DNA of 64,000 nucleotides from JAMXLG01 sp963765935 (GTDB lineage: Bacteria; Vulcanimicrobiota; Vulcanimicrobiia; Vulcanimicrobiales; Vulcanimicrobiaceae). Where the stretch lies: assembly GCA_963765935.1 (NCBI GenBank), contig CAVXXX010000002.1:186001-250000 (forward strand). Direction: 5' to 3'. The position numbers and the translations under genes were made by a program. This document shows positions 15,259-25,300 of this stretch, piece after piece. The number at the start of each line of letters is the position of its first letter. Positions within the stretch are counted from its first letter, which is position 1. Under the pieces are notes generated by a model. It did no database searches and had not been told where the DNA came from. It saw nothing but the letters and a program-made list of their open reading frames with translations.

Positions 15259-17367
15259 ATGGAAGCCCGACGCACGAGTCTAGAACGCGCGCTCACGATT
15301 GCTTTTAGCCTCGTGATTGTCGTCATGTTATTGATCATCCCGGTGCTGGTTTGGGTGATGAACGGTATCACCGGACAAGCCGAGGTCCTCGACAAACGCG
15401 TCATCGCGGGGCAACTCGCGTACGCAAAGGTAGCTGCAGACGCGGACACGCTGCGCGCAGCGACGCTGCAGGCGGCGACGGCCGTAAATAAGAGCGTCGC
15501 CGAAGCACAGCTCGCGCAAGCAAAAACGCTCGTCAAACAGTTCCCCGACGACGCCCGCGCAATGACCGATATCTTCTGCCCGGCGGATAAGAACGCAAAA
15601 GACACCGACCTCACGGCGACGCAGTGCACCAAAACCAAAGATGAAATCGCCAAACAAATCGGTGCGCTCGTCGACACGTTCGGCACGAGCGCCAGTGCGT
15701 ACGACTTCCAGGCACTCTCCGCGGTCAGCCTCTTGCAGCAGGGAAAGAGCAAAGACGCGCTTGCCCAGATCAATGGTCCTTCGGGCGCCGCATACGAGAA
15801 GCAGAATAAAGACGGCGAGGCGATGCTCAATGCGCTCACCACGCTCGCTTCAGATCGCTATAGCCGGTTGCTTCAGGCGCGCAATCTAGCATTAGTTGTG
15901 CTCGTCGCAGGTGTTGCTGGCGCCGTCGTTATCGCGTTGATCACCATGGGCTGGCTGCGTTCGATCGTGTTGCGCAGTATCGGCCGCTGCGTCGAGATCT
16001 TCGAAGCGATGGGCACGGGCGATCTCTCGCAACGCATCAATTGGCATGGCCGCGATTTACTCGGACGGCTCGGCAACGCCATCGACGATTTTGGGGATCG
16101 CATCTCCGGCATGATCGGACGCATTCAGCGCGCGACGGTCACGGTGCAGCAGGCTTCCGATCAGAGCAATCGTCTCGCGATCGAAGTCGACGATCGCGTC
16201 AAAGAAGAATTGGCGGCGCTTTCGCAAGCGCTCAACTACTCGAGCGATCTGGCTGAAAATGCCGGCACCGTTGCCGACAACGCTGAAGCGGTCGCGCGTC
16301 GCGTTTCCGATATTTCGAGCGCAGTCGCACAAATGACGGCGTCGATCCAAGAGATGGATCAGAATCTCCTCAATCTCGCGACCGTCGTCGAACAAGCCGT
16401 CGCAAACACGCAAGAGATGTCGGCGTCCATCGTGCAAGTCGCCGGCAATGCCGATCGCGTTCGTTCCGAATCGAACGTCACGGACCAACAAGTGCGCGAA
16501 GGACGCAACGAAGTGCTCGCGCTCTCGAAGGGTATGGGCTCGATCAGCGACACGGTCAAAGACGTCGTTACGGAAATGCAGAGCCTCGATGGTGCATCTC
16601 GGCAGATCGGTGAGATCCTCGGGCTGATCGAAGAAATCGCAGATCAGACGAATCTGCTCGCACTCAATGCTGCAATCGAAGCAGCGCGTGCCGGCGAACA
16701 CGGTCGCGGCTTCGCGGTCGTTGCGGACGAAGTGCGCAAGCTTGCCGAGAATTCTGCGAGCTCCACCAAGCAGATCGGACAGCTCGTCGCCGACATCCAG
16801 CGCCGAACGTCGGCCGTCTTGGAACGGACTGCCCGGGCAAACTCGTTAGTCCAGAATAATGCGGAATCGGCCCGGAACGTCACGCAAATGATCGAGACAA
16901 TCAGCACCCGGGTCACCGAGGTGGCGCAGCTCGTTTCGGAAATCAGCATCGCAACCACCGAACAGGCTCGCGCTTCAGAAGAGCTCGCGCGAGCAAGCGA
17001 ACAAATGGGTGCGATGACGCACGAAGCCGCCGCGACCATGCGCGAGCAGGCGATTACCTCCAACCAAATTCTCGAGAGCGTGTCCGAGATCGAAAACCGA
17101 ACCGCGCAGGTGGCACGTGCCTCGACCGAGCAACAGACGGCAATTCAGGGACTTGGGTCACGTATCAAGCAATCGACCGAGCTCGGTAGCCAAAATTCAG
17201 GCGCAATTGCAAGCATGACGACCAGCGCCGAGGACGTCCAATCGGAAGCGACTCAGCTCAAGGATATGGTTGGACAGTTCCGGACGGGCCAAACGGCCCT
17301 TGAAGATGGTAAACCTGGTCCCAAGCCAGCTCTGGAAGATCCCGGCGCCCTTGCGCTATCATCGTAA
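15259..17367 (+). CDS. Methyl-accepting chemotaxis protein
   Basis: A 702-residue chemoreceptor. Span 1 is at about 15-38, a periplasmic helical sensor at about 39-210, and span 2 at about 212-236 (LALVVLVAGVAGAVVIALIT). HAMP follows at about 238-290, then the long coiled-coil signalling domain. The hairpin tip that binds CheA/CheW is clear in EEIADQTNLLALNAAIEAAR and GRGFAVVADEVRKLAE (about residues 456-495). No che genes lie in the window, so it must plug into a system encoded elsewhere, possibly one controlling pilus motility. Two cysteines in the sensor (around FCPADKN and ATQCTKT) could form a disulfide. Confidence 0.95.
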   Translation: MEARRTSLERALTIAFSLVIVVMLLIIPVLVWVMNGITGQAEVLDKRVIAGQLAYAKVAADADTLRAATLQAATAVNKSVAEAQLAQAKTLVKQFPDDARAMTDIFCPADKNAKDTDLTATQCTKTKDEIAKQIGALVDTFGTSASAYDFQALSAVSLLQQGKSKDALAQINGPSGAAYEKQNKDGEAMLNALTTLASDRYSRLLQARNLALVVLVAGVAGAVVIALITMGWLRSIVLRSIGRCVEIFEAMGTGDLSQRINWHGRDLLGRLGNAIDDFGDRISGMIGRIQRATVTVQQASDQSNRLAIEVDDRVKEELAALSQALNYSSDLAENAGTVADNAEAVARRVSDISSAVAQMTASIQEMDQNLLNLATVVEQAVANTQEMSASIVQVAGNADRVRSESNVTDQQVREGRNEVLALSKGMGSISDTVKDVVTEMQSLDGASRQIGEILGLIEEIADQTNLLALNAAIEAARAGEHGRGFAVVADEVRKLAENSASSTKQIGQLVADIQRRTSAVLERTARANSLVQNNAESARNVTQMIETISTRVTEVAQLVSEISIATTEQARASEELARASEQMGAMTHEAAATMREQAITSNQILESVSEIENRTAQVARASTEQQTAIQGLGSRIKQSTELGSQNSGAIASMTTSAEDVQSEATQLKDMVGQFRTGQTALEDGKPGPKPALEDPGALALSS

Positions 17368-17407
17368 AAATTGATAGTAATTTGAGACTTTAGTAGTGGA
17401 GAATCCC

Positions 17408-17698
17408 GTGCACAAGACTTTCTCGGCCCTCGCACTCATTGCCGCGATCGCGGCACCCTCGGCGGTCCTCGCGTCGACGATCGACGCTTCGTTAATTCCG
17501 GACGGCACGTATACCGTCAAGGTCAACAAGATCGTTGACAGCAAGCACATCGATGTATCGATGGACAATGGCTCTCAAACGACGCTCTCCACGGGTCGCG
17601 ACACCGTCGACTTCAGCAAGATCAAGCCCGGCGATCAGGTGAAGCTTTCCTTGATCAAGGGGCAGGTCATGGTCTACCTCGACCTTACTAGCCACTAA
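17408..17698 (+). CDS. Small exported protein of unknown function
   Basis: A 96-residue protein. The GTG at 17408 is chosen over the in-frame GTG at 17396 because a GGAG site sits six bases before it. Residues 1-20 form a signal peptide (HKTFSALALIAAIAAPSAVLA) with cleavage likely after VLA. The mature part is a small, lysine- and aspartate-rich beta-type domain (GTYTVKVNKIVDSKHIDVSM, IKPGDQVKLSLIKGQVMVYL), reminiscent of an OB or S1-like barrel. No family was recognised. A possible terminator follows. Confidence 0.75.
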   Translation: MHKTFSALALIAAIAAPSAVLASTIDASLIPDGTYTVKVNKIVDSKHIDVSMDNGSQTTLSTGRDTVDFSKIKPGDQVKLSLIKGQVMVYLDLTSH

Positions 17699-17727
17699 CC
17701 GGCACTACTCTCCACTCTCAGTACCGA

Positions 17728-17760
17728 ACGGTCGCCGGAAACCGGCGGCCGTTGGTTATT
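17728..17760 (+). terminator. Probable terminator after the small exported protein
   Basis: CGGTCGCCGG (17729-17738) pairs with CCGGCGGCCG (17742-17751) around an AAA loop, followed by the T-rich run TTGGTTATT. The stem is strong but the T tract is interrupted. The remainder of 17699-17866 contains nothing else recognisable. Confidence 0.55.
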
Positions 17761-17866
17761 GATACGGATTGCCTTCTTCACGGCCACGTAAAGAGCGCGT
17801 GAATCTTGCCAGGTCGCGTAAGGCAGCGTAGAGGAGGGGATGTATTGTTAGCGCAGTTCCAGCGAA

Positions 17867-19522
17867 ATGGGAAGTGCACCGCTGTTTCGGGGTGACCGCG
17901 GAATCGTTCAACTCGTCGATTTACTCGAATTTGGGATCGAACAGGCCAACGACGGCATCGCGGTCATGCGATTTACCGACGATCCTCGTGTGCCCATTCG
18001 GATTGTTTATGCCAACGCAGCGATCGAACGTCTGAGCGGTTTCAACCGCCGGCAACTGCTCGATCCATCGAACCCGTTCCTTCGCATTCAACCGCAGAAC
18101 CGCGCGCGCTACGACGAGCTCTTCAACCAGGTGCGAGCCGGTAAATCCGTGCGCTTCGAGATTGCGCTCGGCGGTAAAGAGCACTCGACCTGGACGGAGA
18201 TATGCTGGTCCCCGCTCGAGTACGAAGGCAAAGACGTAACACACTACGTTGCCGTGCTTCGGGAACATCCAGCGGAGCTCGCGCACGAGGGACTTTGCAT
18301 TGTCGAAATCATGGCATCCGGCGATGCTCAACCGCACGTGATCTACGTCAACGACGCCATGTGCGATATGCTCCAGACCTCGCGCGACCGCATTATTTCT
18401 GAGGGCATCGCGGGCGTTCTTGACACGCAAAATGTGCCCCAGACGCGCAAGCTCGAACGCGAGCTGCTCGTACATCGCCGCGGCGAAGCACCGCGATGGG
18501 TTCACTTCACTTCATCGCCCGCGAGCAGCGACGGAAAAACCGAACGTCTAGCGATCACGTCGCACTATGTCGACGAACCACAGGGCAAGAAGGAGATGTC
18601 GACGGTGTTGCAGTCGCTGCTTTCCGGCACGCCCGATTTCGTCGTAACGGCGGAAGGAAAGCCGCCGTCCGAAGGCGGTCCGAAGATCACCTTCGCAAAC
18701 GACGCGTTTGCGTCGCTCGTTGGACAACCGGCAGAGGCATTACCGGGCGCGGCATTGCTTGAGTTCATCACCCGGCGAAACGACAAATATGAGAATTCGC
18801 GCAGCTTCGATGTCGAGTCGCTCGACGGCAACTCGTGGGTTAAATTCGCCGGCCACGCGCTGCGTGATCCCGACGGCCGGCGTACGTCGTGGTTCTTCTT
18901 CGGGAAAGAGGAGCCGGTCGCCGTCTATGATGTCGTCCGCGCATTTCCGTTTGAGTTGAAACTGCATCATCGTAATCGGCGCGCAGCGGAATTTGACCGC
19001 TCGCTACTCGAGCGGCTCCTTGACGATCCGAAGGAACGCGATCGCATCGAAGCCGCGTGGCACGCGCTCGAACGCCGCGAAAGCATCGAGCGGCTCGTGT
19101 ACACCGGAGAGCGCGATCCACGCCGATGGGTGACACTCGAAATTCGGGCGATCGACGCACGATCGCTCATTGCGATCGAGCATGACGTACGTCCGAACGC
19201 GGTGCGTGAAGTAAGTGACGACATCACGACGATGCTCGCGATCAGTAGTGAAATTCTGCGGTACAAACATCATGCTGCGCGACGCGACGCATTTGCGGAA
19301 GTTCTCCACCGCGAATGGGATATCACCGCGAAGTTCAGCCGCGCAAATCGGCCGCTGGATCTCGTGCTGCATTCAAAGGAGCACAACGGTTATATGGTCG
19401 TCCGCGAGGGCGTGCTCTTCGAACGCGCCGTCGCGGTGGATTTTACGTGGAATGCGACACTCTCTGCGCGCCGTCACACCGCGTTACGGGTCTTTCTCGA
19501 GACGCTTGCCGGATACGCCTGA
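17867..19522 (+). CDS. Multi-PAS sensory protein without an obvious output domain
   Basis: A 551-residue soluble protein with at least two and probably three PAS-type domains: about 10-125 (GIEQANDGIAVMRFTD, ERLSGFNRRQLLDPSN), 140-245 (HVIYVNDAMCDMLQTSRD) and 250-350 (ITFANDAFASLVGQPAEALP). The C-terminal 190 residues, with LERLLDDPKERDRIEAAWHA and a final LRVFLETLAGYA, match no kinase, GGDEF, EAL or phosphatase signature that I can see. It may act by binding partners such as the neighbouring SpoIIE proteins. The ATG at 17867 is the first possible start after an in-frame TAG; no good ribosome site precedes it. Confidence 0.8.
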   Translation: MGSAPLFRGDRGIVQLVDLLEFGIEQANDGIAVMRFTDDPRVPIRIVYANAAIERLSGFNRRQLLDPSNPFLRIQPQNRARYDELFNQVRAGKSVRFEIALGGKEHSTWTEICWSPLEYEGKDVTHYVAVLREHPAELAHEGLCIVEIMASGDAQPHVIYVNDAMCDMLQTSRDRIISEGIAGVLDTQNVPQTRKLERELLVHRRGEAPRWVHFTSSPASSDGKTERLAITSHYVDEPQGKKEMSTVLQSLLSGTPDFVVTAEGKPPSEGGPKITFANDAFASLVGQPAEALPGAALLEFITRRNDKYENSRSFDVESLDGNSWVKFAGHALRDPDGRRTSWFFFGKEEPVAVYDVVRAFPFELKLHHRNRRAAEFDRSLLERLLDDPKERDRIEAAWHALERRESIERLVYTGERDPRRWVTLEIRAIDARSLIAIEHDVRPNAVREVSDDITTMLAISSEILRYKHHAARRDAFAEVLHREWDITAKFSRANRPLDLVLHSKEHNGYMVVREGVLFERAVAVDFTWNATLSARRHTALRVFLETLAGYA

Positions 19523-19526
19523 GACG

Positions 19527-20279
19527 CTACTTCTTATACTCGACCACCGGCGTTTTAATCGCTCGCAGATCGATCGCGATGATCGGCCGCCCTGCGCGGC
19601 CGACCTGCGTGAGGATTGGATTCACTAGCGGAATCTTCTTCGCGAGATCGGTTTCGTCACCAAAGAGCACGCGAATCCCGTTATGAAGCGTTACAATCAG
19701 ATCTCCATATTTGTCGTGCTCTAACGTCGATATTGCGAGATGCGCATGAACAAGCGCGTCCTCGTCGGTGCGCAGCGCCAGGAATTCCGGCTCATCGAGC
19801 GTCGTACCGAGGCGCGGCAGACGTAACCGCTTCGTCACGAACGCCGGCAGTTCGTCAAACGCCGGACCGGCCGCTCGAAGCACGCGCATGTCGTGGTCGA
19901 CCACAACCACGCCGGCGGCAGTAACGATGCGCGCGAACGGTTCGCGTTCCGTCACCACGATCGCAACATTTGCGGGCGGCACGCGGTGCACGGACGCCGT
20001 CATGACATACGGAATGGTTTCGATACGCCGCGACATCGCCTTGGTGTTCTGCAACCAAACGTTGGTCTTCGGATCGACTCCGGCAGCTTGGAGAATCGTC
20101 GCGTTATCGACGATATGATTGCCTTCGACTGTGACGGCGTGCGGCCGTAGTGCCGGCCACGTCACGAAAAGATATGCGGCAACGGCGGCGAGCCCGAAGA
20201 GGACGACCACGAGGAACCAAAACGGACGAAGGCGCGCAGCAGCGGTCTTCTTGCGCCGGCGCCGAGTAGGGCGTTTCAT
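19527..20279 (-). CDS. ftsQ: FtsQ/DivIB cell division protein
   Basis: A 250-residue bitopic protein. A very basic cytoplasmic tail (MKRPTRRRRKK) leads into one membrane span at about 20-42 (FWFLVVVLFGLAAVAAYLFV). A POTRA domain follows (HAVTVEGNHIVDNATILQAA, about 47-115) with the family pattern IPYVMTASVHRVPPANVAIVV, then the FtsQ beta domain. It would recruit FtsL/FtsB and FtsW/FtsI to the septum. The ATG at 20279 overlaps the HAD gene stop as ATGA; the longer frame upstream is shadow. It is the last gene of a dnaE-hisD-HAD-ftsQ transcript, about 8 kb from ftsA. Confidence 0.9.
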   Translation of the reverse strand: MKRPTRRRRKKTAAARLRPFWFLVVVLFGLAAVAAYLFVTWPALRPHAVTVEGNHIVDNATILQAAGVDPKTNVWLQNTKAMSRRIETIPYVMTASVHRVPPANVAIVVTEREPFARIVTAAGVVVVDHDMRVLRAAGPAFDELPAFVTKRLRLPRLGTTLDEPEFLALRTDEDALVHAHLAISTLEHDKYGDLIVTLHNGIRVLFGDETDLAKKIPLVNPILTQVGRAGRPIIAIDLRAIKTPVVEYKK

Positions 20280-21070
20280 GCGAGGACGTACCGATCGATC
20301 GCGTCGGCAACTCCATCGTTGGCAACGTCTGCGACGACGGCTTCCGCGAGATCGAGCAACTCCTTGGGCGCCGATCCCATGGCGATTCCGAATCCCGCGG
20401 CGCGTAAGAGCGGCGCATCGTTCCACGAGTCGCCGATCGCCACGACCTCGTTCATCGCGATCCCGAGGTGTTCCGCGACGAACCGCAACGCATCGCCTTT
20501 GTCGACTGCGGGATTGAGAATCTCGACGAACTCCGGGTAACTGCGCGTTGCATAAACCGTATCTGCGAGCACCGCGCGAACGTGCTGAACGTAGGCTGCG
20601 GCGCGGTCGGGATCGTCGATGACCACGGCCTTCGTGGCGGGACTGTACGCAAAGGCTTCGCGCAGCGATGGCACGATCACCGGTTCCGCTCCGGAAAGGG
20701 ACGCATAGAGGTCGGAAAAGCGATTGCGATGTTCGCAATAATACTCGTCGTTGCGATAGAGCTGCAAATGCATGCGGTCTCGCTGCACGACATCGACGAT
20801 CGCGCCGACCGTCTCCACGTCGAGCGGAACGTCACGCAAGATGCGATCGGTTTGCGGATCGATGATCGCAGCACCTTGGTAGCAAACAATCGGAGCATCG
20901 AATCGTAAATCACGCGCATACGTGACGGCCGCCCGGTACATGCGCCCGGTAACGATGCATCCCGCAATTCCGGCATCGCGCATTCGCTCGATCGCTTCGC
21001 GCACGCGTGGACGAAGAGCGAGATCGCGTCCGATGAGCGTCCCGTCAAGATCGAAAGCAACCAACTTCAT
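20276..21070 (-). CDS. Cof-type HAD phosphatase
   Basis: A 264-residue haloacid dehalogenase-superfamily hydrolase of the Cof/YidA type. Motif I is FDLDGTLIG (residues 5-13, nucleophile Asp6), motif II is IVTGRM (about 38-43), and motif III/IV is the lysine region plus AIGDSWNDAPLLRAAGFGIAMG near the C-terminus. A C2-type cap lies between. Such enzymes act on sugar phosphates or nucleotide cofactors and specificity cannot be read from sequence. It overlaps hisD upstream and ftsQ downstream by four bases each, so it is translationally coupled to both. Confidence 0.88.
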   Translation of the reverse strand: MKLVAFDLDGTLIGRDLALRPRVREAIERMRDAGIAGCIVTGRMYRAAVTYARDLRFDAPIVCYQGAAIIDPQTDRILRDVPLDVETVGAIVDVVQRDRMHLQLYRNDEYYCEHRNRFSDLYASLSGAEPVIVPSLREAFAYSPATKAVVIDDPDRAAAYVQHVRAVLADTVYATRSYPEFVEILNPAVDKGDALRFVAEHLGIAMNEVVAIGDSWNDAPLLRAAGFGIAMGSAPKELLDLAEAVVADVANDGVADAIDRYVLA

Positions 21071-22350
21071 GCGCCGCTGCGCATCCTCGCGGTCTGCGCG
21101 TGTTGAGGTAAGCCTTCGAAGTCAGAGAGCGCGGCTAGCGGCTGTGCGTCGCTCAGCATTCGCTCGCGTGAATTTTCAACGACGCTGAAGCTCCGCATAA
21201 AGTCGGCGAGAGAGAGGCCCGAAGCAAATCGAGCGGTACCACCGGAGGGCTGTATATTGTTTGTCCCCGCGAGATAATCGCCGCATGCAATCGGCGTCAC
21301 CTCACCGACGAAGACCGCACCGACGCGCCGCAGGCGCCCAAGATAGGGTTCGGCGTCGCGAACGTGCAGCGCGACGCGCTCCGGAGCAAATTCATTTGCG
21401 GCATCGAAAAGTTCGTTGCGGTTCTCCGCGTGAATCAAGTAACACGATTCATTAACGACTTCCTCGATGACGTCGCCCCGGGGTAGCGTTCGCACTTCGA
21501 GCGTATCAATCAATTGCGCAACCGCATCGAGCAGCGGACGGGACTCGGAAACAACCGCAATGCGCGCGGACCGATCGCGCTCCGCTTGCGCGAGCAAGTC
21601 GCCCGTCACGAGCTCCGTGTTTGCGCCGTCGTCCGCAATGACGAGGACTTCGGGGGGGCCGGAGAGTCCGTCGATTCCGCACACCCCGAAAACTTGGCGC
21701 TTTGCTTCGGTCGCCGCCGACGGACCGCTGCCCACAATCTTGTCGACCGGCACGATCGATTGCGTACCGTAGGCCGCAGCAGCAATTGCATGCGCATCGC
21801 CAACCGCATATAGCTCGTCGACATCGCAGAGGCTTGCCGCGAAGATCACCGCAGGATGAATCGTGCCGGTTGAGTCCGGGTGCGCGAGCACGACGACGCG
21901 CGAGACGCCCGCGATCTTCGCCGGAATCGCCGTCATCAACACGGTCGACGCGTTCGAACCGCCGCGAACATAGATGCCGGCGGAATCGAGCGGACGATAG
22001 CGCATGCCGTAGCGGGTGCCGTCTTCGTCGACATAGTTGGAGTCGGCATGACGTTGCCGCTCGTGCACCTTCGCGATCCGTTCTTTCGCCAGACGAAGCG
22101 CCTCGGCAATTTCGGGCGGTACGAGGTTGCGCGATTGGTCCGACATCGGAATTGGAACGCGCAGCTTCGAAAGATCGTAGTGGCCGTCACAAATCGAGCG
22201 CATGTAGTCGACGAGCGCTGCGTCGCCGCGCAATCGTACGTCTTCGAGAATTGCCGCGACCGATTTCGTTAGCTCCGGCGATGCCTGCCATCCCGAGCGA
22301 TGGATCCCCGCAAGCTTCAGCCGATCGCTTGCGGCGATCACGCTAAGCAT
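21067..22350 (-). CDS. hisD: Histidinol dehydrogenase
   Basis: A 427-residue NAD-dependent zinc enzyme catalysing the last two oxidation steps of histidine synthesis. Recognisable blocks are YVRGGSNASTVLMTAIPAKIAGV, the nucleotide-binding region DKIVGSGPSAATEAKRQVFG, and ACGDYLAGTNNIQPSGGTARF with active-site residues. The ATG at 22350 lies within the last codons of dnaE (8-base overlap). The longer frame to 22605 is a dnaE shadow. Some canonical positions differ (GTNNIQPSGG for the usual GxNHxLPTxG), so substrate use should be checked. No other his genes are present here. Confidence 0.88.
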   Translation of the reverse strand: MLSVIAASDRLKLAGIHRSGWQASPELTKSVAAILEDVRLRGDAALVDYMRSICDGHYDLSKLRVPIPMSDQSRNLVPPEIAEALRLAKERIAKVHERQRHADSNYVDEDGTRYGMRYRPLDSAGIYVRGGSNASTVLMTAIPAKIAGVSRVVVLAHPDSTGTIHPAVIFAASLCDVDELYAVGDAHAIAAAAYGTQSIVPVDKIVGSGPSAATEAKRQVFGVCGIDGLSGPPEVLVIADDGANTELVTGDLLAQAERDRSARIAVVSESRPLLDAVAQLIDTLEVRTLPRGDVIEEVVNESCYLIHAENRNELFDAANEFAPERVALHVRDAEPYLGRLRRVGAVFVGEVTPIACGDYLAGTNNIQPSGGTARFASGLSLADFMRSFSVVENSRERMLSDAQPLAALSDFEGLPQHAQTARMRSGA

Positions 22351-25300
22351 CGAGCGCCTCTCGCACATTTCCGGGGCCGAATATTCGCTCGAGCTCGCTG
22401 CGCAAGCGAGAATCGGGCGCGACGCTTCGGGAGAGTTTCTGGCTCTTGCCGCGCGCATGTAGTACAAGCGGAACATCACCGGGCCACTCGTCCACGAGCG
22501 CCGCAAGACGATCGATTTGATCGCGCGACTGTACCTGGACGTGCCAGCCGGCAACCGGCGGCGCGTGCCGTACGCCGTTGCCTTTCGGCGGCTCAAAAGG
22601 TGCAACGTCGTTCGCGCTGACCGACAATTCGATCGGCGGCTCTTCTCCCGGAGCCGCTCCGGGGCGTTCGCGTAAGCGCAGCCGGCCCTTCACGATCAGA
22701 ATGGCGTCATCGACGAAATACTGCTGCACCATCGGATACAGCTTCGCAAAAACGACGACGTCGGAACCTCCCGTCGTGTCTTCAAGTGACGCGATGAGAA
22801 TCTGCTGGCCGGCCTTCGTCAACGTCCGCCGCACGCTCGTAACCATACCTGCGATCGTCACCGCAGCCTCGTCTTCGACATTACGAAGATCTTTGATCAG
22901 CGTTGCGCCTTGACGAACGAGAATATCTTGCATCTCGGAGAGCGGATGCCCCGAAACGAAGATCCCGAGCGTCTCCTTTTCCCATGCCAGCATCTCGCGG
23001 TTATTCGGCGGAGGAACGTTCGGTAAGGTCGGAACGAGCGCCGGCGCGTGTTCCGTCAAATCCCCGAAGAGCGAGAATTGGCCCATCTCCTGCTCGCGCG
23101 TTGCGTGCGCGGCGAGATCGATCGCCACGTCGAGCGCCGCGAGTTTCTGCGCGCGATTGCCCGGCAGCGTGTCGAGCGAACCGCACTTGATCAATGCTTC
23201 GAACACGCGCCGGTTCACTTGTTTGCCGTCGACGCGCTTCGCCAAGTCGAAAAGATCGGTAAACTTACCGTCACTCTCGCGGGAGTCGATGATGCTCTGC
23301 ACCGCGCCCTCGCCGACGCCCTTGATCGCCGCCAGCCCGAAGCGAATGCGATCGCCGACCACCGCGAAGTTTACAAGCGATTCATTGACGTCCGGCGGCA
23401 GCACCTCGATACCGAGCTTTTTCGCGTCATCGATATACTCGACGAGCTTATCGGTTTTGTCTTTTACCGACGTCATCAACGCCGTTAGGTACGGCAACGG
23501 GTGATTGGCTTTCAAGTAGGCGGTTTGATACGCGATCCAGCCGTACGCAGCCGCATGCGCCTTATTGAATCCGTATCCGGCAAACGGTTCGATGAATGCG
23601 AAGATTTGTTCCGCAAGATCCCGTTCGATGCCCGATGTTGCCTTCGCACCTTCGATGAACTTCTCGCGATAAACTGGGATCTTGTCCTTCTGCTTCTTTC
23701 CCATGACCTTGCGGAGTTCGTCCGCTTGACCCATGGTAAAGCCGGAAATATCACGCGCCATTTGCATCACTTGCTCTTGATACACCGCGATACCGTACGT
23801 TTCGGTAAGGATCGGCTCGAGCTTCGGATGCAAATATTTCGGCTTTGTGCGCCCGTGCTTATTGCTGATATACTGGGGAATCCAGTCCATCGGTCCCGGC
23901 CGATAGAGGGCAACGAGCGCAATGATGTCTTCAAAGCGCGAAGGTTTCAATTCTAAGCAGACGCGCTTCATGCCGTCGGACTCGAGTTGGAACGAGCCCA
24001 TGGTGTCGCCGCGACTGAGCATATCGAACGTCTTCTGGTCATTGTCCGGAACGCGCGCGATATCGAAATCCGGATCGGTCGTGCGGCGAATTTCTTTCAC
24101 CGCGTCGTTCATAACGGTCAAGTTTCGCAGGCCCAAGAAGTCCATCTTGAGCAGGCCGATCTTCTCAACCCAGACCATGTCGAACTGCGTGTTGATCCCG
24201 CCGTCGTTAAATTTCACAAGCGGCGCGTAGTCGACGAGCGGCCCGGCCGAAATCACGACCCCCGCAGCGTGCGTGCCGGCATTTCGCGCAAGTCCTTCGA
24301 TGTCTCTGGCCGTATCGAGCAGTTTGCGAATCTGCGGATTCGTCGAATATGCGAGTTTCAAGTCTGCGATCGACTCGAGGGCTTGTTCGATCGTAAGTCC
24401 GCCTGGACCGGACGGAATCATCTTCGCGATTTTATCGACGTCGGGCAGCGCAACGCCGAGCGCGCGCCCGGCATCGCGGACTGCAGCACGCGCCGCCATC
24501 GTGCCGAAGGTGACGATCTGCGCGACGCGTTCCTTGCCGTACTTTTCGGTGACGTAAGCGATCACTTCGTCGCGGCGCTCGACGCAGAAGTCCGTATCGA
24601 TATCGGGCATGGAGATACGATCCGGATTCAAAAAACGCTCGAAGAAGAGATTGAATTTGAGCGGATCCAGGTCGGTGATGTGCAAGCAGTATGAAACGAC
24701 CGAGCCAACCGCCGAGCCGCGTCCCGGTCCCACCGGAATCTCGTGATCGCGCGCGTATTTGATGAAGTCCCATACGATGAGAAAGTACGCTGCGAATCCC
24801 ATCGTATTAATGATGTTGAGTTCGTAGTCGAGCCGTTCGCGCAGCGCCGCATCGTTTGCCGCGCGCTCGGTGCCGTAGCGTTCGATGAGTCCCTCTTCGC
24901 ACAACTCGCGCAGGAACTGCTCCGCCGTCTTTTCTTCAACCGCATTCTCGGGTTGTGGAACGGGATACGCCGGAAGGTGGTGGATCTTCTCGGGAATCTT
25001 GATGTCGATGCGTTCCGCGATCTTCACGGTGTTTTCGCATGCCTCGGGAAGATCGCTCCAAAGTTCATACATCTCTTCGGCGGACTTGACGTAGAACTGG
25101 TCGGAATAGAACTTCATGCGGCTCGTGTCAGAGACGGTCTTGCCGGTCCCGATACAGAGCAGCACGTCGTGCGCCGGCGCGTCGCGCTGTTCGAGGTAAT
25201 GCGAGTCATTGGTCGCAACGATCGGCACGTTCAACTGACGCGCAACTTTCACGAGGCCATCGTTGATAACGGCTTCCTCGGGCATACCATGTCGCATGAC

